Source: Brevibacillus agri (GTDB lineage: Bacteria > Bacillota > Bacilli > Brevibacillales > Brevibacillaceae). From it: 64,000 nt of DNA. Shown here in pieces: positions 9,156 to 19,519 of the stretch. The translations under genes and the position numbers were made by a program. Numbering within the stretch: position 1 is the stretch's first letter; each line of letters begins with the position of its first letter. The DNA lies in assembly GCF_004117055.1 (NCBI RefSeq), contig NZ_CP026363.1, forward strand, positions 2,658,001 through 2,722,000. The letters are read 5' to 3'. The notes under the pieces are model-generated. The model was not told where the DNA came from and searched no databases. It saw only the letters and a list, made by a program, of their open reading frames with translations.

Positions 9156-10427
9156 TTGCCTTTTCCCAACATGGATTCCGTTGAATCAATTCTCGCGATC
9201 GTCGTCGTTTTTGGTGCGCTCGTTTTCGTGCACGAGCTCGGACACTTTCTTTTGGCAAAAAAAGCAGGGATTCTGTGCCGCGAATTTGCGCTGGGAATGG
9301 GGCCAAAAATTTTTCGCGTGAAGGGGGGAGAAACGGAATACACTCTTCGCCTCTTACCTATTGGAGGTATGGTCCGCATGGCGGGCGAAGACCCCGAGAT
9401 GGATATGTTGAAGCCGCACATGGAAGTAAGCCTGGAGCGGGATGCGTTAGGAAAGGTAACCCATTTTTTGCTGGATGGACCGGGGAGCGCTTCCCCTCGG
9501 GCGATTACAGGTACGGTTGTTCGCTTTGACTTGGAAAAAGATTTGCATATCGTGCTGGATGTGGGCGGGGAAGAGCGCCAGTTTTCCGTTCATCCCCAGG
9601 CGCAACTGGTTAAAGATGGACAAGAGGTGCAAATCGCGCCTTTGAACAGGCAGTTTAAAGGCAAGACGATCTCGCAGCGCTTCTGGGCCATTTTTGCCGG
9701 GCCTTTTGCCAACTTCCTGCTGGCGTTTGTCCTGTTCATCGCGATCGGGCTTTTGTATGGGGTGCCAAAAGACATCCCGTATTTGGGCGAGGTCAGAGCA
9801 AACGGCCCGGCGGCCGAGGCGGGCTTGATGCAAGGGGACAAAATTATTTCCATTCAGGGACAGCCTGTGGCTTCCTGGAAAGAAATCGTCCAGATTATCA
9901 GTACGTCGCCGGGTAAAGAAATGAAGTTTGAGTACGAGCGCAATGGACAGCGCAACTCGGTTTTGGTCAAGGTCGCAAAAGACGAAAATAACGTGGGCAA
10001 AATCATGGTGACGAACCCATTGACGTATGCCCCGGGAGAAGTGTTGAAGTACGGCGCTTCCTCGACTTATGAGTTCACGGCGATGATTTTGAAAAGCTTA
10101 GGGATGCTCTTTACCGGCTCTGTAGGGCTTAACGACCTGAGCGGTCCGGTGGGCATCTTCAAAATGACCGGAGAGTTCGCCCAGCAAGGCATGGCGATTT
10201 TGATGAAGTGGGCAGCCGCCCTCTCGATCAACCTGGGGCTGTTCAATTTGCTGCCGCTTCCGGCCCTGGACGGCGGTCGACTGGCATTTCTCGCGGTAGA
10301 AGCGCTGCGCGGGCGTCCGGTTGATCCGCACAAAGAAGGCATGGTGCATTTTCTCGGCTTCGCCTTTTTGATGCTGTTAATTTTGGTTGTAACCTGGAAC
10401 GATCTGCAACGGTTGTTCTTTCAATAA
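9156..10427 (+). CDS. rasP: site-2 intramembrane metalloprotease RasP/RseP
   Basis: This encodes 423 residues, with TTG 9156 chosen because AAGGTGG lies eight bases upstream and the resulting length equals B. subtilis RasP (422). The HELGH zinc site is at residues 26-30 in the first membrane helix. A PDZ domain begins near PYLGEVRANGPAAEAG (about 205-275), and the third ligand lies in LLPLPALDGGR in a later helix. The family clips anti-sigma factors (RsiW), FtsL and leftover signal peptides inside the membrane. Confidence 0.95.
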   Translation: MPFPNMDSVESILAIVVVFGALVFVHELGHFLLAKKAGILCREFALGMGPKIFRVKGGETEYTLRLLPIGGMVRMAGEDPEMDMLKPHMEVSLERDALGKVTHFLLDGPGSASPRAITGTVVRFDLEKDLHIVLDVGGEERQFSVHPQAQLVKDGQEVQIAPLNRQFKGKTISQRFWAIFAGPFANFLLAFVLFIAIGLLYGVPKDIPYLGEVRANGPAAEAGLMQGDKIISIQGQPVASWKEIVQIISTSPGKEMKFEYERNGQRNSVLVKVAKDENNVGKIMVTNPLTYAPGEVLKYGASSTYEFTAMILKSLGMLFTGSVGLNDLSGPVGIFKMTGEFAQQGMAILMKWAAALSINLGLFNLLPLPALDGGRLAFLAVEALRGRPVDPHKEGMVHFLGFAFLMLLILVVTWNDLQRLFFQ

Positions 10428-10477
10428 CGTACTATCATGATGAGTAGAAAACAGACAAAATTAAAGGATGGTGCAAA

Positions 10478-11560
10478 ATGTACAAGCGCGAGGAGACGAA
10501 ACCGGTTTTTGTGGGAGGCGTGCAAATCGGTGGCCAAAAAAGCGTAGTAATTCAATCGATGACGACAGCAGACACGCGTGATGTAGAGAAGACACTGGCC
10601 GAGATTCAAAGACTTCATGATGCCGGTTGCCAAATTGTCCGCCTGGCCGTCATCAATGAAGACGCAGCCCGCGCCATCAAAAAAATCAAGGAGCGTTCCC
10701 CGCTGCCGCTCGTTGCGGACATCCATTTCGACCACAGGCTGGCACTGATCGCTCTTGAGAGCGGCATCGACAAAATCCGGATCAACCCCGGAAACATCGG
10801 TTCCAAGGAAAAAACAAAACGCGTGGTCGAAGCTTGCCGCGAGCGCAATGTACCGATCCGCATCGGGGTAAACTCCGGCTCCGTGGAAAGAAGGCTGCTG
10901 GAGAAGTACGGCTATCCTTCGCCGGAAGCGATTGTCGAGAGCGCAGTAGACCACGTGGAAATTTTGGAAGACTTGAATTACGATAATATCGTCATCTCCC
11001 TGAAATCTTCCGACGTGCCGACGATGATCCAAACGTATTCGCTGATGGCGCAAAAGCGCAACTACCCGCTGCACGTAGGGGTGACGGAGGCAGGTACGCA
11101 GTTTTCCGGCGCGATCAAGTCTTCCGTCGGGATCGGGACCGTGCTGTCGATGGGTATCGGCGACACGATCCGCGTATCGCTGACGGCCGACCCGGTGGAG
11201 GAAATCAAGGTGGCGAAGCAAATTTTGCGCAGCCTCGATATCGTCAACAACGATCCGGTCGTCATCGCGTGCCCGTCCTGCGGCCGTTGTGCGATCGACT
11301 TGATCGGACTGGCGACAAAGGTTGAGGACGCGATCTCCACTTTGAAAGTTCCGCTGAAAGTAGCTGTCATGGGCTGCGCCGTAAACGGGCCGGGCGAAGC
11401 GCGCGAAGCGGATGTCGGCGTTGCGGGCGGCAACGGCGAAGGGCTGATTTTCCGCAATGGTGTCATTGTTCGGAAAGTGAAAGAAAACGAACTGTTTGAA
11501 GAGCTGATGAAAGAAATTAACGAAATGGTCAACGAGAAAAAACCTACCGAGGTAGGCTGA
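10478..11560 (+). CDS. ispG: 4-hydroxy-3-methylbut-2-enyl diphosphate synthase (HMBPP synthase)
   Basis: This encodes 360 residues from ATG 10478 with AAAGGATGG upstream. IspG is the [4Fe-4S] enzyme that converts MEcPP to HMBPP, the penultimate MEP-pathway step. The cluster ligands are visible as CPSCGRC and MGCAVNGPGE in the C-terminal domain, after a TIM barrel beginning with VQSMTTADTRDVEKT-like sequence. In B. subtilis ispG (yqfY) lies elsewhere. Here it sits between rasP and proS, which clusters it with dxr and uppS. Confidence 0.97.
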   Translation: MYKREETKPVFVGGVQIGGQKSVVIQSMTTADTRDVEKTLAEIQRLHDAGCQIVRLAVINEDAARAIKKIKERSPLPLVADIHFDHRLALIALESGIDKIRINPGNIGSKEKTKRVVEACRERNVPIRIGVNSGSVERRLLEKYGYPSPEAIVESAVDHVEILEDLNYDNIVISLKSSDVPTMIQTYSLMAQKRNYPLHVGVTEAGTQFSGAIKSSVGIGTVLSMGIGDTIRVSLTADPVEEIKVAKQILRSLDIVNNDPVVIACPSCGRCAIDLIGLATKVEDAISTLKVPLKVAVMGCAVNGPGEAREADVGVAGGNGEGLIFRNGVIVRKVKENELFEELMKEINEMVNEKKPTEVG

Positions 11561-11600
11561 TCGTCGTTGATTGCTGACGAGGCATAAGGAGGACACGCAC

Positions 11601-13352
11601 GTGTTGAAGCAAAGTCAAATGTTGATTCCTACCTTGCGGGAAGTGCCTGCGGATGCGGAGATTGCCAGCCATAAGCTGCTTCTCCGCGCCGGTATGGCCC
11701 GCCAACTGGCTTCCGGGATTTATACGTACCTGCCATTGGCGCTTCGTACCCTGCATAAAATCCAGGCCATTGTGCGTGAAGAGATGAACAAGGCAGGGGC
11801 CCAGGAGCTGTTGATGCCTGCCATGCAGCCTGCTGAGCTGTGGCATCAGACAGGCCGCTGGGATGTGTACGGCCCAGAGCTTGTGCGTTTGCGCGACCGT
11901 CACGACCGCTCCTTTGCGCTCGGACCGACTCACGAAGAAGTCATCACCAGCCTGGTTCGCGACGAGATCAACTCGTACAAAAAGCTCCCGATCAACCTGT
12001 ACCAAATCCAGACGAAGTTTCGCGATGAAGTGCGTCCGCGCTTCGGCTTGATCCGTTGCCGCGAGTTTATCATGAAGGACGCGTATTCGTTTGATACGAC
12101 CCAGGAAGGACTGGATCGCAACTTCCAGGCGATGTACGACGCCTACACGAACATTTTCACCCGTGTCGGCCTGAATTTCCGCGCAGTAGAAGCGGACGCA
12201 GGCGCGATTGGCGGAAAAGGCACGTACGAGTTTATGGCCTTGTGTGACATCGGCGAAGACACGATTGCCTACTCCGAAGAAGGCGATTTTGCAGCCAACC
12301 TGGAAAAAGCGGAAGTCGTGTACAAGCCATCCGCGAAGCCGACGGAAGAAGCGCCAGCCCGCGAAAAAGTACATACGCCGGGGATCAAGACCATCGACCA
12401 GCTCGTCCAGTTCCTGAACATCGAAGCGAAGCAAATCATCAAGAGCCTCCTCTACCGCGTCGATGACAAGCTGGTAATGGTGCTTGTGCGCGGTGACCAC
12501 GAGCTGAATGAAGTGAAGCTGAAAAACTTGTACGATGCGACAATCGTCGGTTTGGCATCCGAAGCGGATATCGTTTCCGTGACAGGGGCGCCTGCCGGAT
12601 TCGTTGGCCCTGTCGGCTTGGATGGCGAAAAAGTGGAAATCATCGCGGACAACTACGTCCAGGATGTGTATGACGGCATCGTTGGCGCAAACGAAACCGA
12701 CTACCATCTGACTCATGTTGTGCCAGGCCGTGATTTTGCCGTTTCCCGTTTTGCTGATTTGCGCAACATCACAGAAGGCGATGAGTGCCCGCGTACAGGC
12801 GGCGCGATCAAGTTTGCGCGTGGGGTGGAAGTCGGCCATGTGTTCAAGCTCGGAACGAAGTACTCAACAGCGATGGGAGCAACGTACCTGGATGAGAACG
12901 GCCGCAGCCAGCCGATGATTATGGGCTGCTACGGGATCGGCGTATCGCGGACGATCGCTGCTGTCATTGAACAAAACAACGATGAGAATGGCATCATTTG
13001 GCCAGTAGCTGTCGCTCCTTTCCATGTACATGTGATCCCGGTCAATGTTAAAGTAGAGGAGCAACGCCAAATCAGCGAACAAATTACCGAAGCTTTGCAA
13101 AAAGCGGGCGTGGAAGTTTTGTTCGACGACCGCCCGGAGCGTGCTGGCGTGAAGTTCAAGGATGCTGATTTGATCGGCCTGCCGCTGCGCATTACCGTAT
13201 CGGACAAAGCGGCGCAAGAGGGCACCGTCGAAGTTCGCGTCCGCAAAAACGGGGAAACCGTGAACGTGAAGCTGGAGGACCTCGTATCTGAAGTGAAAAC
13301 GATGCTTGCTCGTGTAGACCATACCGGGGCAGCCCTGTTCGGCAACGAGTAA
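11601..13352 (+). CDS. proS: prolyl-tRNA synthetase (bacterial type, with editing domain)
   Basis: This encodes 583 residues from GTG 11601, seven bases after AAGGAGG. This is a class II synthetase: motif 1 region [17 protein letters not shown], motif 2 [23 protein letters not shown], motif 3 [13 protein letters not shown]. The insertion between motifs 2 and 3 (about residues 230-400) is the YbaK-like editing domain that hydrolyses Ala-tRNA(Pro). The anticodon-binding domain ends the protein. The 40-base upstream gap is too short for a T-box leader. A strong terminator follows. Confidence 0.97.
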   Translation: MLKQSQMLIPTLREVPADAEIASHKLLLRAGMARQLASGIYTYLPLALRTLHKIQAIVREEMNKAGAQELLMPAMQPAELWHQTGRWDVYGPELVRLRDRHDRSFALGPTHEEVITSLVRDEINSYKKLPINLYQIQTKFRDEVRPRFGLIRCREFIMKDAYSFDTTQEGLDRNFQAMYDAYTNIFTRVGLNFRAVEADAGAIGGKGTYEFMALCDIGEDTIAYSEEGDFAANLEKAEVVYKPSAKPTEEAPAREKVHTPGIKTIDQLVQFLNIEAKQIIKSLLYRVDDKLVMVLVRGDHELNEVKLKNLYDATIVGLASEADIVSVTGAPAGFVGPVGLDGEKVEIIADNYVQDVYDGIVGANETDYHLTHVVPGRDFAVSRFADLRNITEGDECPRTGGAIKFARGVEVGHVFKLGTKYSTAMGATYLDENGRSQPMIMGCYGIGVSRTIAAVIEQNNDENGIIWPVAVAPFHVHVIPVNVKVEEQRQISEQITEALQKAGVEVLFDDRPERAGVKFKDADLIGLPLRITVSDKAAQEGTVEVRVRKNGETVNVKLEDLVSEVKTMLARVDHTGAALFGNE

Positions 13353-13390
13353 CTAGCAGGATTGAAGGAAGATTTTGTCGAATTTTACGG

Positions 13391-13427
13391 GGTACTCCCC
13401 TGGACACAATGGGAGTACCTCTTTTTC
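13391..13427 (+). terminator. terminator after proS
   Basis: GGTACTCCC (13391-13399) pairs exactly with GGGAGTACC (13411-13419) and is followed by TCTTTTTC. The polC ribosome-binding site starts only about 10 bases later, so polC depends on read-through or a promoter inside proS. Confidence 0.8.
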
Positions 13428-13451
13428 TTGTTTTTGGGAGGGTGGAATACC

Positions 13452-16400
13452 GTGGACCGTACACAAGAGCAAAAACAGCGCTTCTCTCTGCTGCTCAAGC
13501 AAATGGAAGTGCCTGACGAATGGGTCAACCGCTATTTTCTTGACGGACAGATTGACAAGCTTGAGCTTTACAAGCAAAACAAGGAATGGGTCTTTCATTT
13601 TACCTTGCCCAAGCTGCTGCCCGTAGAAGCCTATGCAGCGTTCACGAAGCGCCTGACGCAAACCTTTTCCCACCTGGCAAAAGTCGATGCCAGATTCCGC
13701 TACAAGCAAAAACCAGAGCTAGGCTTCGTGGTAGAGGAGTATTGGGATGCGCTGGTCGCAAGCTTAGAGCCGACGCTCAATTCGCTGGCCGTCACGCTAC
13801 GCTCTGCCAGAAAGCAGGTCGAGCAGCAGGAAGTGAAGGTGTACTTACCGACAGAGATGACCGTCGAAGTCGCGAAGCGCAAACGGGCGGACAACGAGCT
13901 CTTAGCCGCTTTTCAAAAGGCGACGGATTGCTCCATGCGCTTTTCCTTCCACGGCGAAGAAAGCGATGAGGCTTATCAGGCGTTTGTCGAGCAGCGCAAC
14001 GAGGAAGAGCGCGCGCTGGTCGAAGTCGTCATGACAGCCGCTGCCCAGGAAAGCAAAGGCTCGGAAAAGACAGAAGCCATCACGACCTTGATGATGGGCT
14101 ACGAAATCAAGGACGCGCCGATTCCGATCTGCGAGATTCAGGAAGAAGAGCGCCGCGTCGTGATTCAAGGTACGGTTTTCAACGTCGAGGTCAAAGAGCT
14201 GCGTAGCGGACGTCATCTGTTGACCTTCAACGTGTCCGACTACACAGACTCCCTGACCGTGAAGATGTTCTCCCGCGACAAGGAGGACGTCAAGATGCTG
14301 GAGGCGCTCAAGGACGGCATGTGGGTCAAGGTGCGCGGCAGCGTGCAGCATGACACCTTTATCCGCGAGCTGGTGATGAACGCCAACGACCTGAACCAGA
14401 TCGAACAGGTCATTCGCCGGGATCAGGCCGAGGAAAAGCGCGTCGAGCTGCATTGCCATACTCCGATGAGCGCGCTGGATGCGGTAGCTTCCGTCAAGTC
14501 GCTGATCTCGACCGCGTCGAAATGGGGGCACAAGGCAATTGCCATCACCGACCATGGAGTGGTGCAGGCGTTCCCAGAGGCGTACTCGATTGCCAAGAAG
14601 CACAACATGAAGTGCATCCTCGGCATGGAGGCGTATGTCGTGGAGGACGGCATCGACATCGTTTACAACCTGAACGCCGACAACAACTTGCCGATCGACG
14701 AGACGACCGAATACGTTGTCTTCGATACGGAGACGACAGGTCTGAATGCCGCCGAGCATACGATTATCGAAATTGCTGCCGTGAAGATGAAAGGGGCAGA
14801 GATCGTCGACCAGTGGACCGAGCTGATTGACCCGCAGTTGGAGATCGGCCCGAAGACGACAGAAATTACCGGGATTACGAACGACATGCTCCGCGGCAAA
14901 GACACGCTCGATGTTGTGCTGCGCAAGTTCAAGGAGTTTACCGGAGATGCCGTGCTCGTCGCGCACAACGCGGAGTTCGACAAGGCGTTCATCAATGCTT
15001 GCGCGAAGCGGATCGGCATGGAGCCGTGGAACAACCCGTTTCTGGACACGCTGCCTCTGGCGCGGATGATGTACAAAGGAATGCGCAACTACCGCTTGGG
15101 CTCGCTCGCCAAAAAGTTCAATGTCGAGCTGATTAATGCCCACCGGGCGTTGGACGATACAGTTGCGCTCGCCCACGTGTTCCAGCAAATGCTCAAAGAC
15201 ATCAAGGAAGCGCAAATCAAGACGCTGGCCGAGTTGAACGAGAAGAGCAACGAAGAAGCCGACTACAAGAGCGGCCGTCCTTTCCATGCGACGATTCTCG
15301 TGAAAAACAAGGCGGGGCTGAAAAATTTGTACAAGCTCGTCAGCCGTTCGCATGTGGAGACGTTTTTCCGTTGGCCGCGCATTCAGCGCAGTCAGTTGAC
15401 CAAATTCCGCGAAGGCTTGCTGATTGGAACCGCATGCAAGGAAGGCGAGCTGATGCAGTCGATCCTGCGCGGGAAATCGTCTGAAGAGTTGAAGGAAGTC
15501 GCTGCTTTTTACGATTTTCTGGAAATTCAGCCGCTTGACCATTACTCGCCACTGCTTCGCAATGAAGAAATTCCGTCGCTAGAGACGATGAAGGGCTACC
15601 ATAAGATGATCGTGGAAATGGGCAAGGAAATGGGCAAGCTCGTCGTCGCGACAGGGGATGTTCATTTTCTGAACCCGCAGGATGAGATTTTCCGCGATGT
15701 GTTCCTGTTGTCAAAAGGCGACCCGACTGCCGGGAATCAGCCGCCGCTGTATTTGCGCACGACAGATGAAATGCTGGAGTCGTTTTCCTACCTTGGCGAA
15801 GAGCTGGCCAAAGAAATCGTCGTGACAAATACGAATGCGATTGCGGACATGATCGAAGACGTCAGCCCGATTCCGGACAAGCTGTACACCCCGGTCATCC
15901 CGGGCGCAGACGACGAGTTGCGCGAAATGTGCTACAACAAGGCAAAGCTGCTGTACGGCGATCCGTTGCCGGAGCTTGTGGAAAAGCGGCTGGAAAAAGA
16001 ACTGAACAGTATTATCACGCACGGCTTCGGCGTCATTTACTTGATCTCGCAGCGGCTGGTAACGAAGTCGCTGCAGGATGGATACCTGGTCGGCTCGCGT
16101 GGATCGGTCGGTTCTTCCTTCGTCGCGACCATGGCGGAGATTACCGAGGTCAATCCGTTGCCGCCGCACTATCGCTGCCCGAATTGCAAGCACAGCGAGT
16201 TTATTACGGACGGCTCGATTGCCTCCGGCTTCGACTTGCCCGACAAGGAATGCCCGCAGTGCGGCACCAACTACGCCAAGGATGGGCAGGACATTCCGTT
16301 CGAGACGTTCCTCGGCTTCAAAGGGGACAAGGTTCCCGATATTGACTTGAACTTCTCCGGTGACTACCAGCCGCGGGCGCACAAGTACACGCAGGAGCTT

Positions 16401-17756
16401 TTCGGCGAGGACTACGTGTACCGTGCGGGGACGATCGGTACCGTTGCGGAAAAGACAGCGTACGGCTACGTCAGAAAGTACGCCGACGAGCGCGGACTGA
16501 CGCTGCGCAATGCGGAAATTTCGCGGATCGTCAACGGCTGCACAGGGGTAAAACGAACGACGGGACAGCACCCGGGTGGGATTATTGTTGTTCCGGACTA
16601 CATGGAAATTGAAGACTTTTGTCCGATCCAGTTCCCGGCAGACGACAGCGAGTCCGAGTGGCGCACGACGCATTTCGACTTCCACTCGATTCACGACAAC
16701 TTGCTGAAACTCGATATTCTCGGACACGACGACCCGACCGTCATTCGTATGCTACAGGACTTGACCGGCATGGACCCGAAATCGATTCCGCTCGACGACA
16801 AAAAGACGATGTCTATCTTCAGCTCGACGGAAGCGTTGGGCGTGACGCCGGAGCAAATCGGGACGAATATGGGCACGCTCGGCATTCCCGAATTCGGAAC
16901 GAAGTTCGTTCGGCAGATGCTCGAGGATACGAAGCCGACGACGTTTGCCGAGCTTGTGCAGATTTCCGGTCTGTCCCACGGTACGGATGTATGGTTGAAC
17001 AACGCGCAGGACTTGATTCGCAACGGCATTTGTAAACTGCCTGAAGTAATCGGTTGTCGCGACGACATCATGGTTTATTTGATCTACAAAGGTTTGGAGC
17101 CGTCGCGCGCCTTCAAAATCATGGAGTCGGTGCGGAAAGGGAAAGGCGTGCCGGAAGAGGATCAGGAAGAAATGCGCAAAAACAACGTGCCGGAATGGTA
17201 CATCCAGTCTTGCCAGCGCATCAAATACATGTTCCCGAAAGCGCACGCCACCGCGTACGTCATGATGGCCGTGCGGATCGCCTACTTCAAGGTGCATCGC
17301 CCGCTCGAATTTTACGCGACGTACTTTACCGTGCGCGCCGACGACTTCGACATCCCGCTGATGGTCAAAGGCTCGGCAGCGATCCGGCAAAAAATCGAAG
17401 AAATCGAGGGCAAGGGTCACGACGCACAGCCGAAGGAAAAAGCGCTGCTCACCGTGCTGGAGATGGCTTTGGAGATGGTGGAGCGCGGCTTCCGTTTTGC
17501 CAACGTCGACCTGTATGAATCCGACGCTACCCGCTTCCTGATTAAAGGCGACTCGTTGATTGCGCCGTTCAATGCCTTGCCAGGTCTCGGGACGAACGCC
17601 GCGATCAGCATCGTGCAGGCGCGGGAGGAAGGCGAGTTTTTGTCCAAGGAAGACCTGTTGTCCCGCTCGCGTATCTCCAAGACGATTCTGGAGTATTTGG
17701 AGGAGCAGGGCGCGCTGAAAGGTCTGCCGGAATCGAACCAGTTGTCGCTGTTCTAG
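13452..17756 (+). CDS. polC: DNA polymerase III alpha subunit, Gram-positive PolC type
   Basis: This encodes 1434 residues (B. subtilis PolC 1437) from GTG 13452 after GGGAGGGTGG; the frame upstream runs through the proS terminator and is not coding. Domain order: N-terminal region, OB fold (about 235-320, QGTVFNVEVKELRSGRHLL), PHP start (VELHCHTPMSALDAV, about 333), and an inserted 3'-5' exonuclease (FDTETTGLNAAEH, HNAEFDKAF, HRALDDTVALAH). Then comes a zinc module (CPNCKHSEF ... CPQCGTNY) and the palm with PDIDLNFSGDYQ carrying catalytic Asp residues. Fingers and the C-terminal beta-binding end (LSLF) complete it. This is the essential replicative polymerase of low-GC Gram-positives. Confidence 0.98.
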   Translation: MDRTQEQKQRFSLLLKQMEVPDEWVNRYFLDGQIDKLELYKQNKEWVFHFTLPKLLPVEAYAAFTKRLTQTFSHLAKVDARFRYKQKPELGFVVEEYWDALVASLEPTLNSLAVTLRSARKQVEQQEVKVYLPTEMTVEVAKRKRADNELLAAFQKATDCSMRFSFHGEESDEAYQAFVEQRNEEERALVEVVMTAAAQESKGSEKTEAITTLMMGYEIKDAPIPICEIQEEERRVVIQGTVFNVEVKELRSGRHLLTFNVSDYTDSLTVKMFSRDKEDVKMLEALKDGMWVKVRGSVQHDTFIRELVMNANDLNQIEQVIRRDQAEEKRVELHCHTPMSALDAVASVKSLISTASKWGHKAIAITDHGVVQAFPEAYSIAKKHNMKCILGMEAYVVEDGIDIVYNLNADNNLPIDETTEYVVFDTETTGLNAAEHTIIEIAAVKMKGAEIVDQWTELIDPQLEIGPKTTEITGITNDMLRGKDTLDVVLRKFKEFTGDAVLVAHNAEFDKAFINACAKRIGMEPWNNPFLDTLPLARMMYKGMRNYRLGSLAKKFNVELINAHRALDDTVALAHVFQQMLKDIKEAQIKTLAELNEKSNEEADYKSGRPFHATILVKNKAGLKNLYKLVSRSHVETFFRWPRIQRSQLTKFREGLLIGTACKEGELMQSILRGKSSEELKEVAAFYDFLEIQPLDHYSPLLRNEEIPSLETMKGYHKMIVEMGKEMGKLVVATGDVHFLNPQDEIFRDVFLLSKGDPTAGNQPPLYLRTTDEMLESFSYLGEELAKEIVVTNTNAIADMIEDVSPIPDKLYTPVIPGADDELREMCYNKAKLLYGDPLPELVEKRLEKELNSIITHGFGVIYLISQRLVTKSLQDGYLVGSRGSVGSSFVATMAEITEVNPLPPHYRCPNCKHSEFITDGSIASGFDLPDKECPQCGTNYAKDGQDIPFETFLGFKGDKVPDIDLNFSGDYQPRAHKYTQELFGEDYVYRAGTIGTVAEKTAYGYVRKYADERGLTLRNAEISRIVNGCTGVKRTTGQHPGGIIVVPDYMEIEDFCPIQFPADDSESEWRTTHFDFHSIHDNLLKLDILGHDDPTVIRMLQDLTGMDPKSIPLDDKKTMSIFSSTEALGVTPEQIGTNMGTLGIPEFGTKFVRQMLEDTKPTTFAELVQISGLSHGTDVWLNNAQDLIRNGICKLPEVIGCRDDIMVYLIYKGLEPSRAFKIMESVRKGKGVPEEDQEEMRKNNVPEWYIQSCQRIKYMFPKAHATAYVMMAVRIAYFKVHRPLEFYATYFTVRADDFDIPLMVKGSAAIRQKIEEIEGKGHDAQPKEKALLTVLEMALEMVERGFRFANVDLYESDATRFLIKGDSLIAPFNALPGLGTNAAISIVQAREEGEFLSKEDLLSRSRISKTILEYLEEQGALKGLPESNQLSLF

Positions 17757-17787
17757 GGCAGCGAAGCGATGCAGCCGCATCCAAAGG

Positions 17788-17816
17788 TTGTCAGCGGAGG
17801 GCTGTTATGCTATAAT
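17788..17816 (+). promoter_or_regulatory. extended -10 promoter of the rimP-nusA operon
   Basis: TTGTCA (17788-17793), a 17-base spacer, and a perfect TATAAT (17811-17816) with TG at 17808-17809 form one of the best promoters in the window. Confidence 0.82.
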
Positions 17817-17854
17817 TTTTTTGGAAATACTGGTTTTATACGCACGACAGATCG

Positions 17855-17883
17855 AGAGTGGGGAAACCCACTCTTTCTTTCTG
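17855..17883 (+). terminator. leader hairpin before rimP, candidate NusA-dependent attenuator
   Basis: AGAGTGGG (17855-17862) pairs with CCCACTCT (17867-17874) around a GAAA tetraloop. It is followed by an interrupted U-tract, TTTCTTTCT. It lies in the leader about 30 nt after the predicted transcription start. Interrupted U-tracts weaken factor-free termination, which is the known signature of NusA-stimulated terminators in B. subtilis; regulation of this operon by its own product NusA is inferred. Confidence 0.65.
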
Positions 17884-17921
17884 GCTGCACCTCATGGTTC
17901 AAACGTAAAGGAGGTACTTGC

Positions 17922-18380
17922 TTGAGCAAGGTAACGGGCATCGTCACCGAACTGGTCACGCCCATTGTTGACGAATTGGGTTTGGAACTGGTTGACATCG
18001 AGTACAAAAAGGAAGGCAGCAACTGGTTTCTGCGCGTGTTTATCGACAATGAAACTGGCAACATCGACATCGATGACTGCAGCCTTGTCAGCGAGAAGCT
18101 GAGTCAAAAACTTGACGAAGTAGATCCGATTCCGACTGCATACTTTTTGGAAGTATCTTCGCCGGGTGCTGAGCGTCCGTTGCGCAAGGATAAGGATTTT
18201 ACCAAAGCTGTCGGCAGGCACGTGCACATTACAACCAAAGAGCCGATAGAAGGAGCAAGCCTGTTCGAAGGCGAACTGGTATCGTACGAGGACGGCAAGC
18301 TGACTGTTAAGGAAGCGAAAAAAACGTACGTGATTTCCCAGGAGCAAATTGACACGGCACGCATGGCCATCGTCTTTTAG
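17922..18380 (+). CDS. rimP: ribosome maturation factor RimP
   Basis: This encodes 152 residues from TTG 17922, seven bases after AAAGGAGG. RimP assists late 30S assembly. The N-terminal half has the conserved [21 protein letters not shown] and the [17 protein letters not shown] strand. The [10 protein letters not shown] motif and the C-terminal Sm-like fold follow. In B. subtilis it is ylxS, first gene of the nusA operon, as here. An earlier open frame back to 17769 overlaps the promoter and is excluded. Confidence 0.95.
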   Translation: MSKVTGIVTELVTPIVDELGLELVDIEYKKEGSNWFLRVFIDNETGNIDIDDCSLVSEKLSQKLDEVDPIPTAYFLEVSSPGAERPLRKDKDFTKAVGRHVHITTKEPIEGASLFEGELVSYEDGKLTVKEAKKTYVISQEQIDTARMAIVF

Positions 18381-18425
18381 ATGCCAGCGGCCGGTGGGTA
18401 AGTAAAGGAGGAGGCAACGAAAGTC

Positions 18426-19517
18426 ATGAACGGCGATTTTATCGAGGCTTTAGAAGCCATTGAGAGAGAGAAAGGCATCACCAAAGACGTGCTGATCGAG
18501 GCCATCGAAGCGGCTCTTATCTCTGGATACAAACGTAACTTCAACTCGGCCCAAAATGTGCGGGTGGATGTAAATCGTCATTCAGGTATGGTTCGCGTGT
18601 ATGCACGCAAAAACGTGGTGGAAGAGGTTTTGGACCCGCGTCTGGAGATTTCTCAGGAAGCTGCCCAAGAAATCGATCCGAACTTCCGACTGGACGATAT
18701 CGTGGAAATCGAGGTGACGCCTCGCGACTTCGGCCGCATTGCCGCGCAAACGGCAAAGCAAGTGGTGACCCAGCGCATTCGCGAAGCGGAGCGCGGTCTC
18801 ATTTACAGCGAGTTCATCGAGCGCGAGGATGATATCGTCACAGGGGTTGTTCAACGTATGGACGCCCGCAATTACTACATTGATCTGGGCAAAGCGGAAG
18901 CGGTTATGCCGATCACCGAGAAAATGCCTTCCGAGGAGTTCAAGTCACAAGATCGGGTGAAGGCATACATCATTAAAGTAGAAAAAACCACCAAGGGACC
19001 GCAAATCGTCGTTTCCCGTACCCATCCGGGACTTTTGAAGCGCCTCTTTGAATTGGAAGTGCCAGAGATTTACGATGGTGTGGTTGAAATCAAGTCCGTT
19101 GCTCGTGAAGCAGGCGATCGTTCGAAAATCGCTGTTCATTCCATCAATCCGGACGTAGATCCTGTAGGGGCTTGTGTCGGTCCAAAAGGCATGCGCGTAC
19201 AGACGATCGTGACCGAGTTGAAGGGTGAGAAGATCGACATTGTTCGTTGGTCCGAAGATCCTGCCGAGTACGTGGCAAACGCGCTCAGCCCGGCGAAGGT
19301 GCTGCATGTAGAAGTCAACCTCGCCGAAAAGGTAACCCGCGTCATCGTGCCGGATTACCAGTTGTCGCTTGCGATTGGCAAACGCGGACAAAACGCTCGT
19401 CTGGCCGCCAAGCTGACAGGCTGGAAGATCGACATCAAGAGCGAGTCCCAGGCAGACCAAGAAGGCATCGTCTATCCGAAAGAAGTAGAGGGCGATGAAG
19501 GAGTCGACAACGAATAG
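18426..19517 (+). CDS. nusA: transcription termination/antitermination factor NusA
   Basis: This encodes 363 residues from ATG 18426. NusA binds RNA polymerase and nascent RNA, promoting pausing and hairpin termination. The N-terminal polymerase-binding domain has [15 protein letters not shown], followed by an S1 domain (about 135-200) and two KH domains with [15 protein letters not shown] and [19 protein letters not shown]. The acidic C-terminal repeats found in proteobacterial NusA are absent, as usual for Bacillales. The ribosome-binding site AGGAGGAGG lies somewhat far (about 13 bases) from the ATG. Confidence 0.97.
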   Translation: MNGDFIEALEAIEREKGITKDVLIEAIEAALISGYKRNFNSAQNVRVDVNRHSGMVRVYARKNVVEEVLDPRLEISQEAAQEIDPNFRLDDIVEIEVTPRDFGRIAAQTAKQVVTQRIREAERGLIYSEFIEREDDIVTGVVQRMDARNYYIDLGKAEAVMPITEKMPSEEFKSQDRVKAYIIKVEKTTKGPQIVVSRTHPGLLKRLFELEVPEIYDGVVEIKSVAREAGDRSKIAVHSINPDVDPVGACVGPKGMRVQTIVTELKGEKIDIVRWSEDPAEYVANALSPAKVLHVEVNLAEKVTRVIVPDYQLSLAIGKRGQNARLAAKLTGWKIDIKSESQADQEGIVYPKEVEGDEGVDNE

Positions 19518-19519
19518 TC

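Noticed and set aside
11561-11600. T-box leader upstream of proS
   Set aside because: The gap is only 40 bases and contains just the ribosome-binding site.
16170-16290. Zinc-finger cysteines as a separate gene inside polC
   Set aside because: They are the normal zinc module of PolC and remain in frame.
17769-17921. N-terminal extension of rimP
   Set aside because: It runs through the promoter -10 and the leader hairpin; the TTG at 17922 has a perfect ribosome-binding site.
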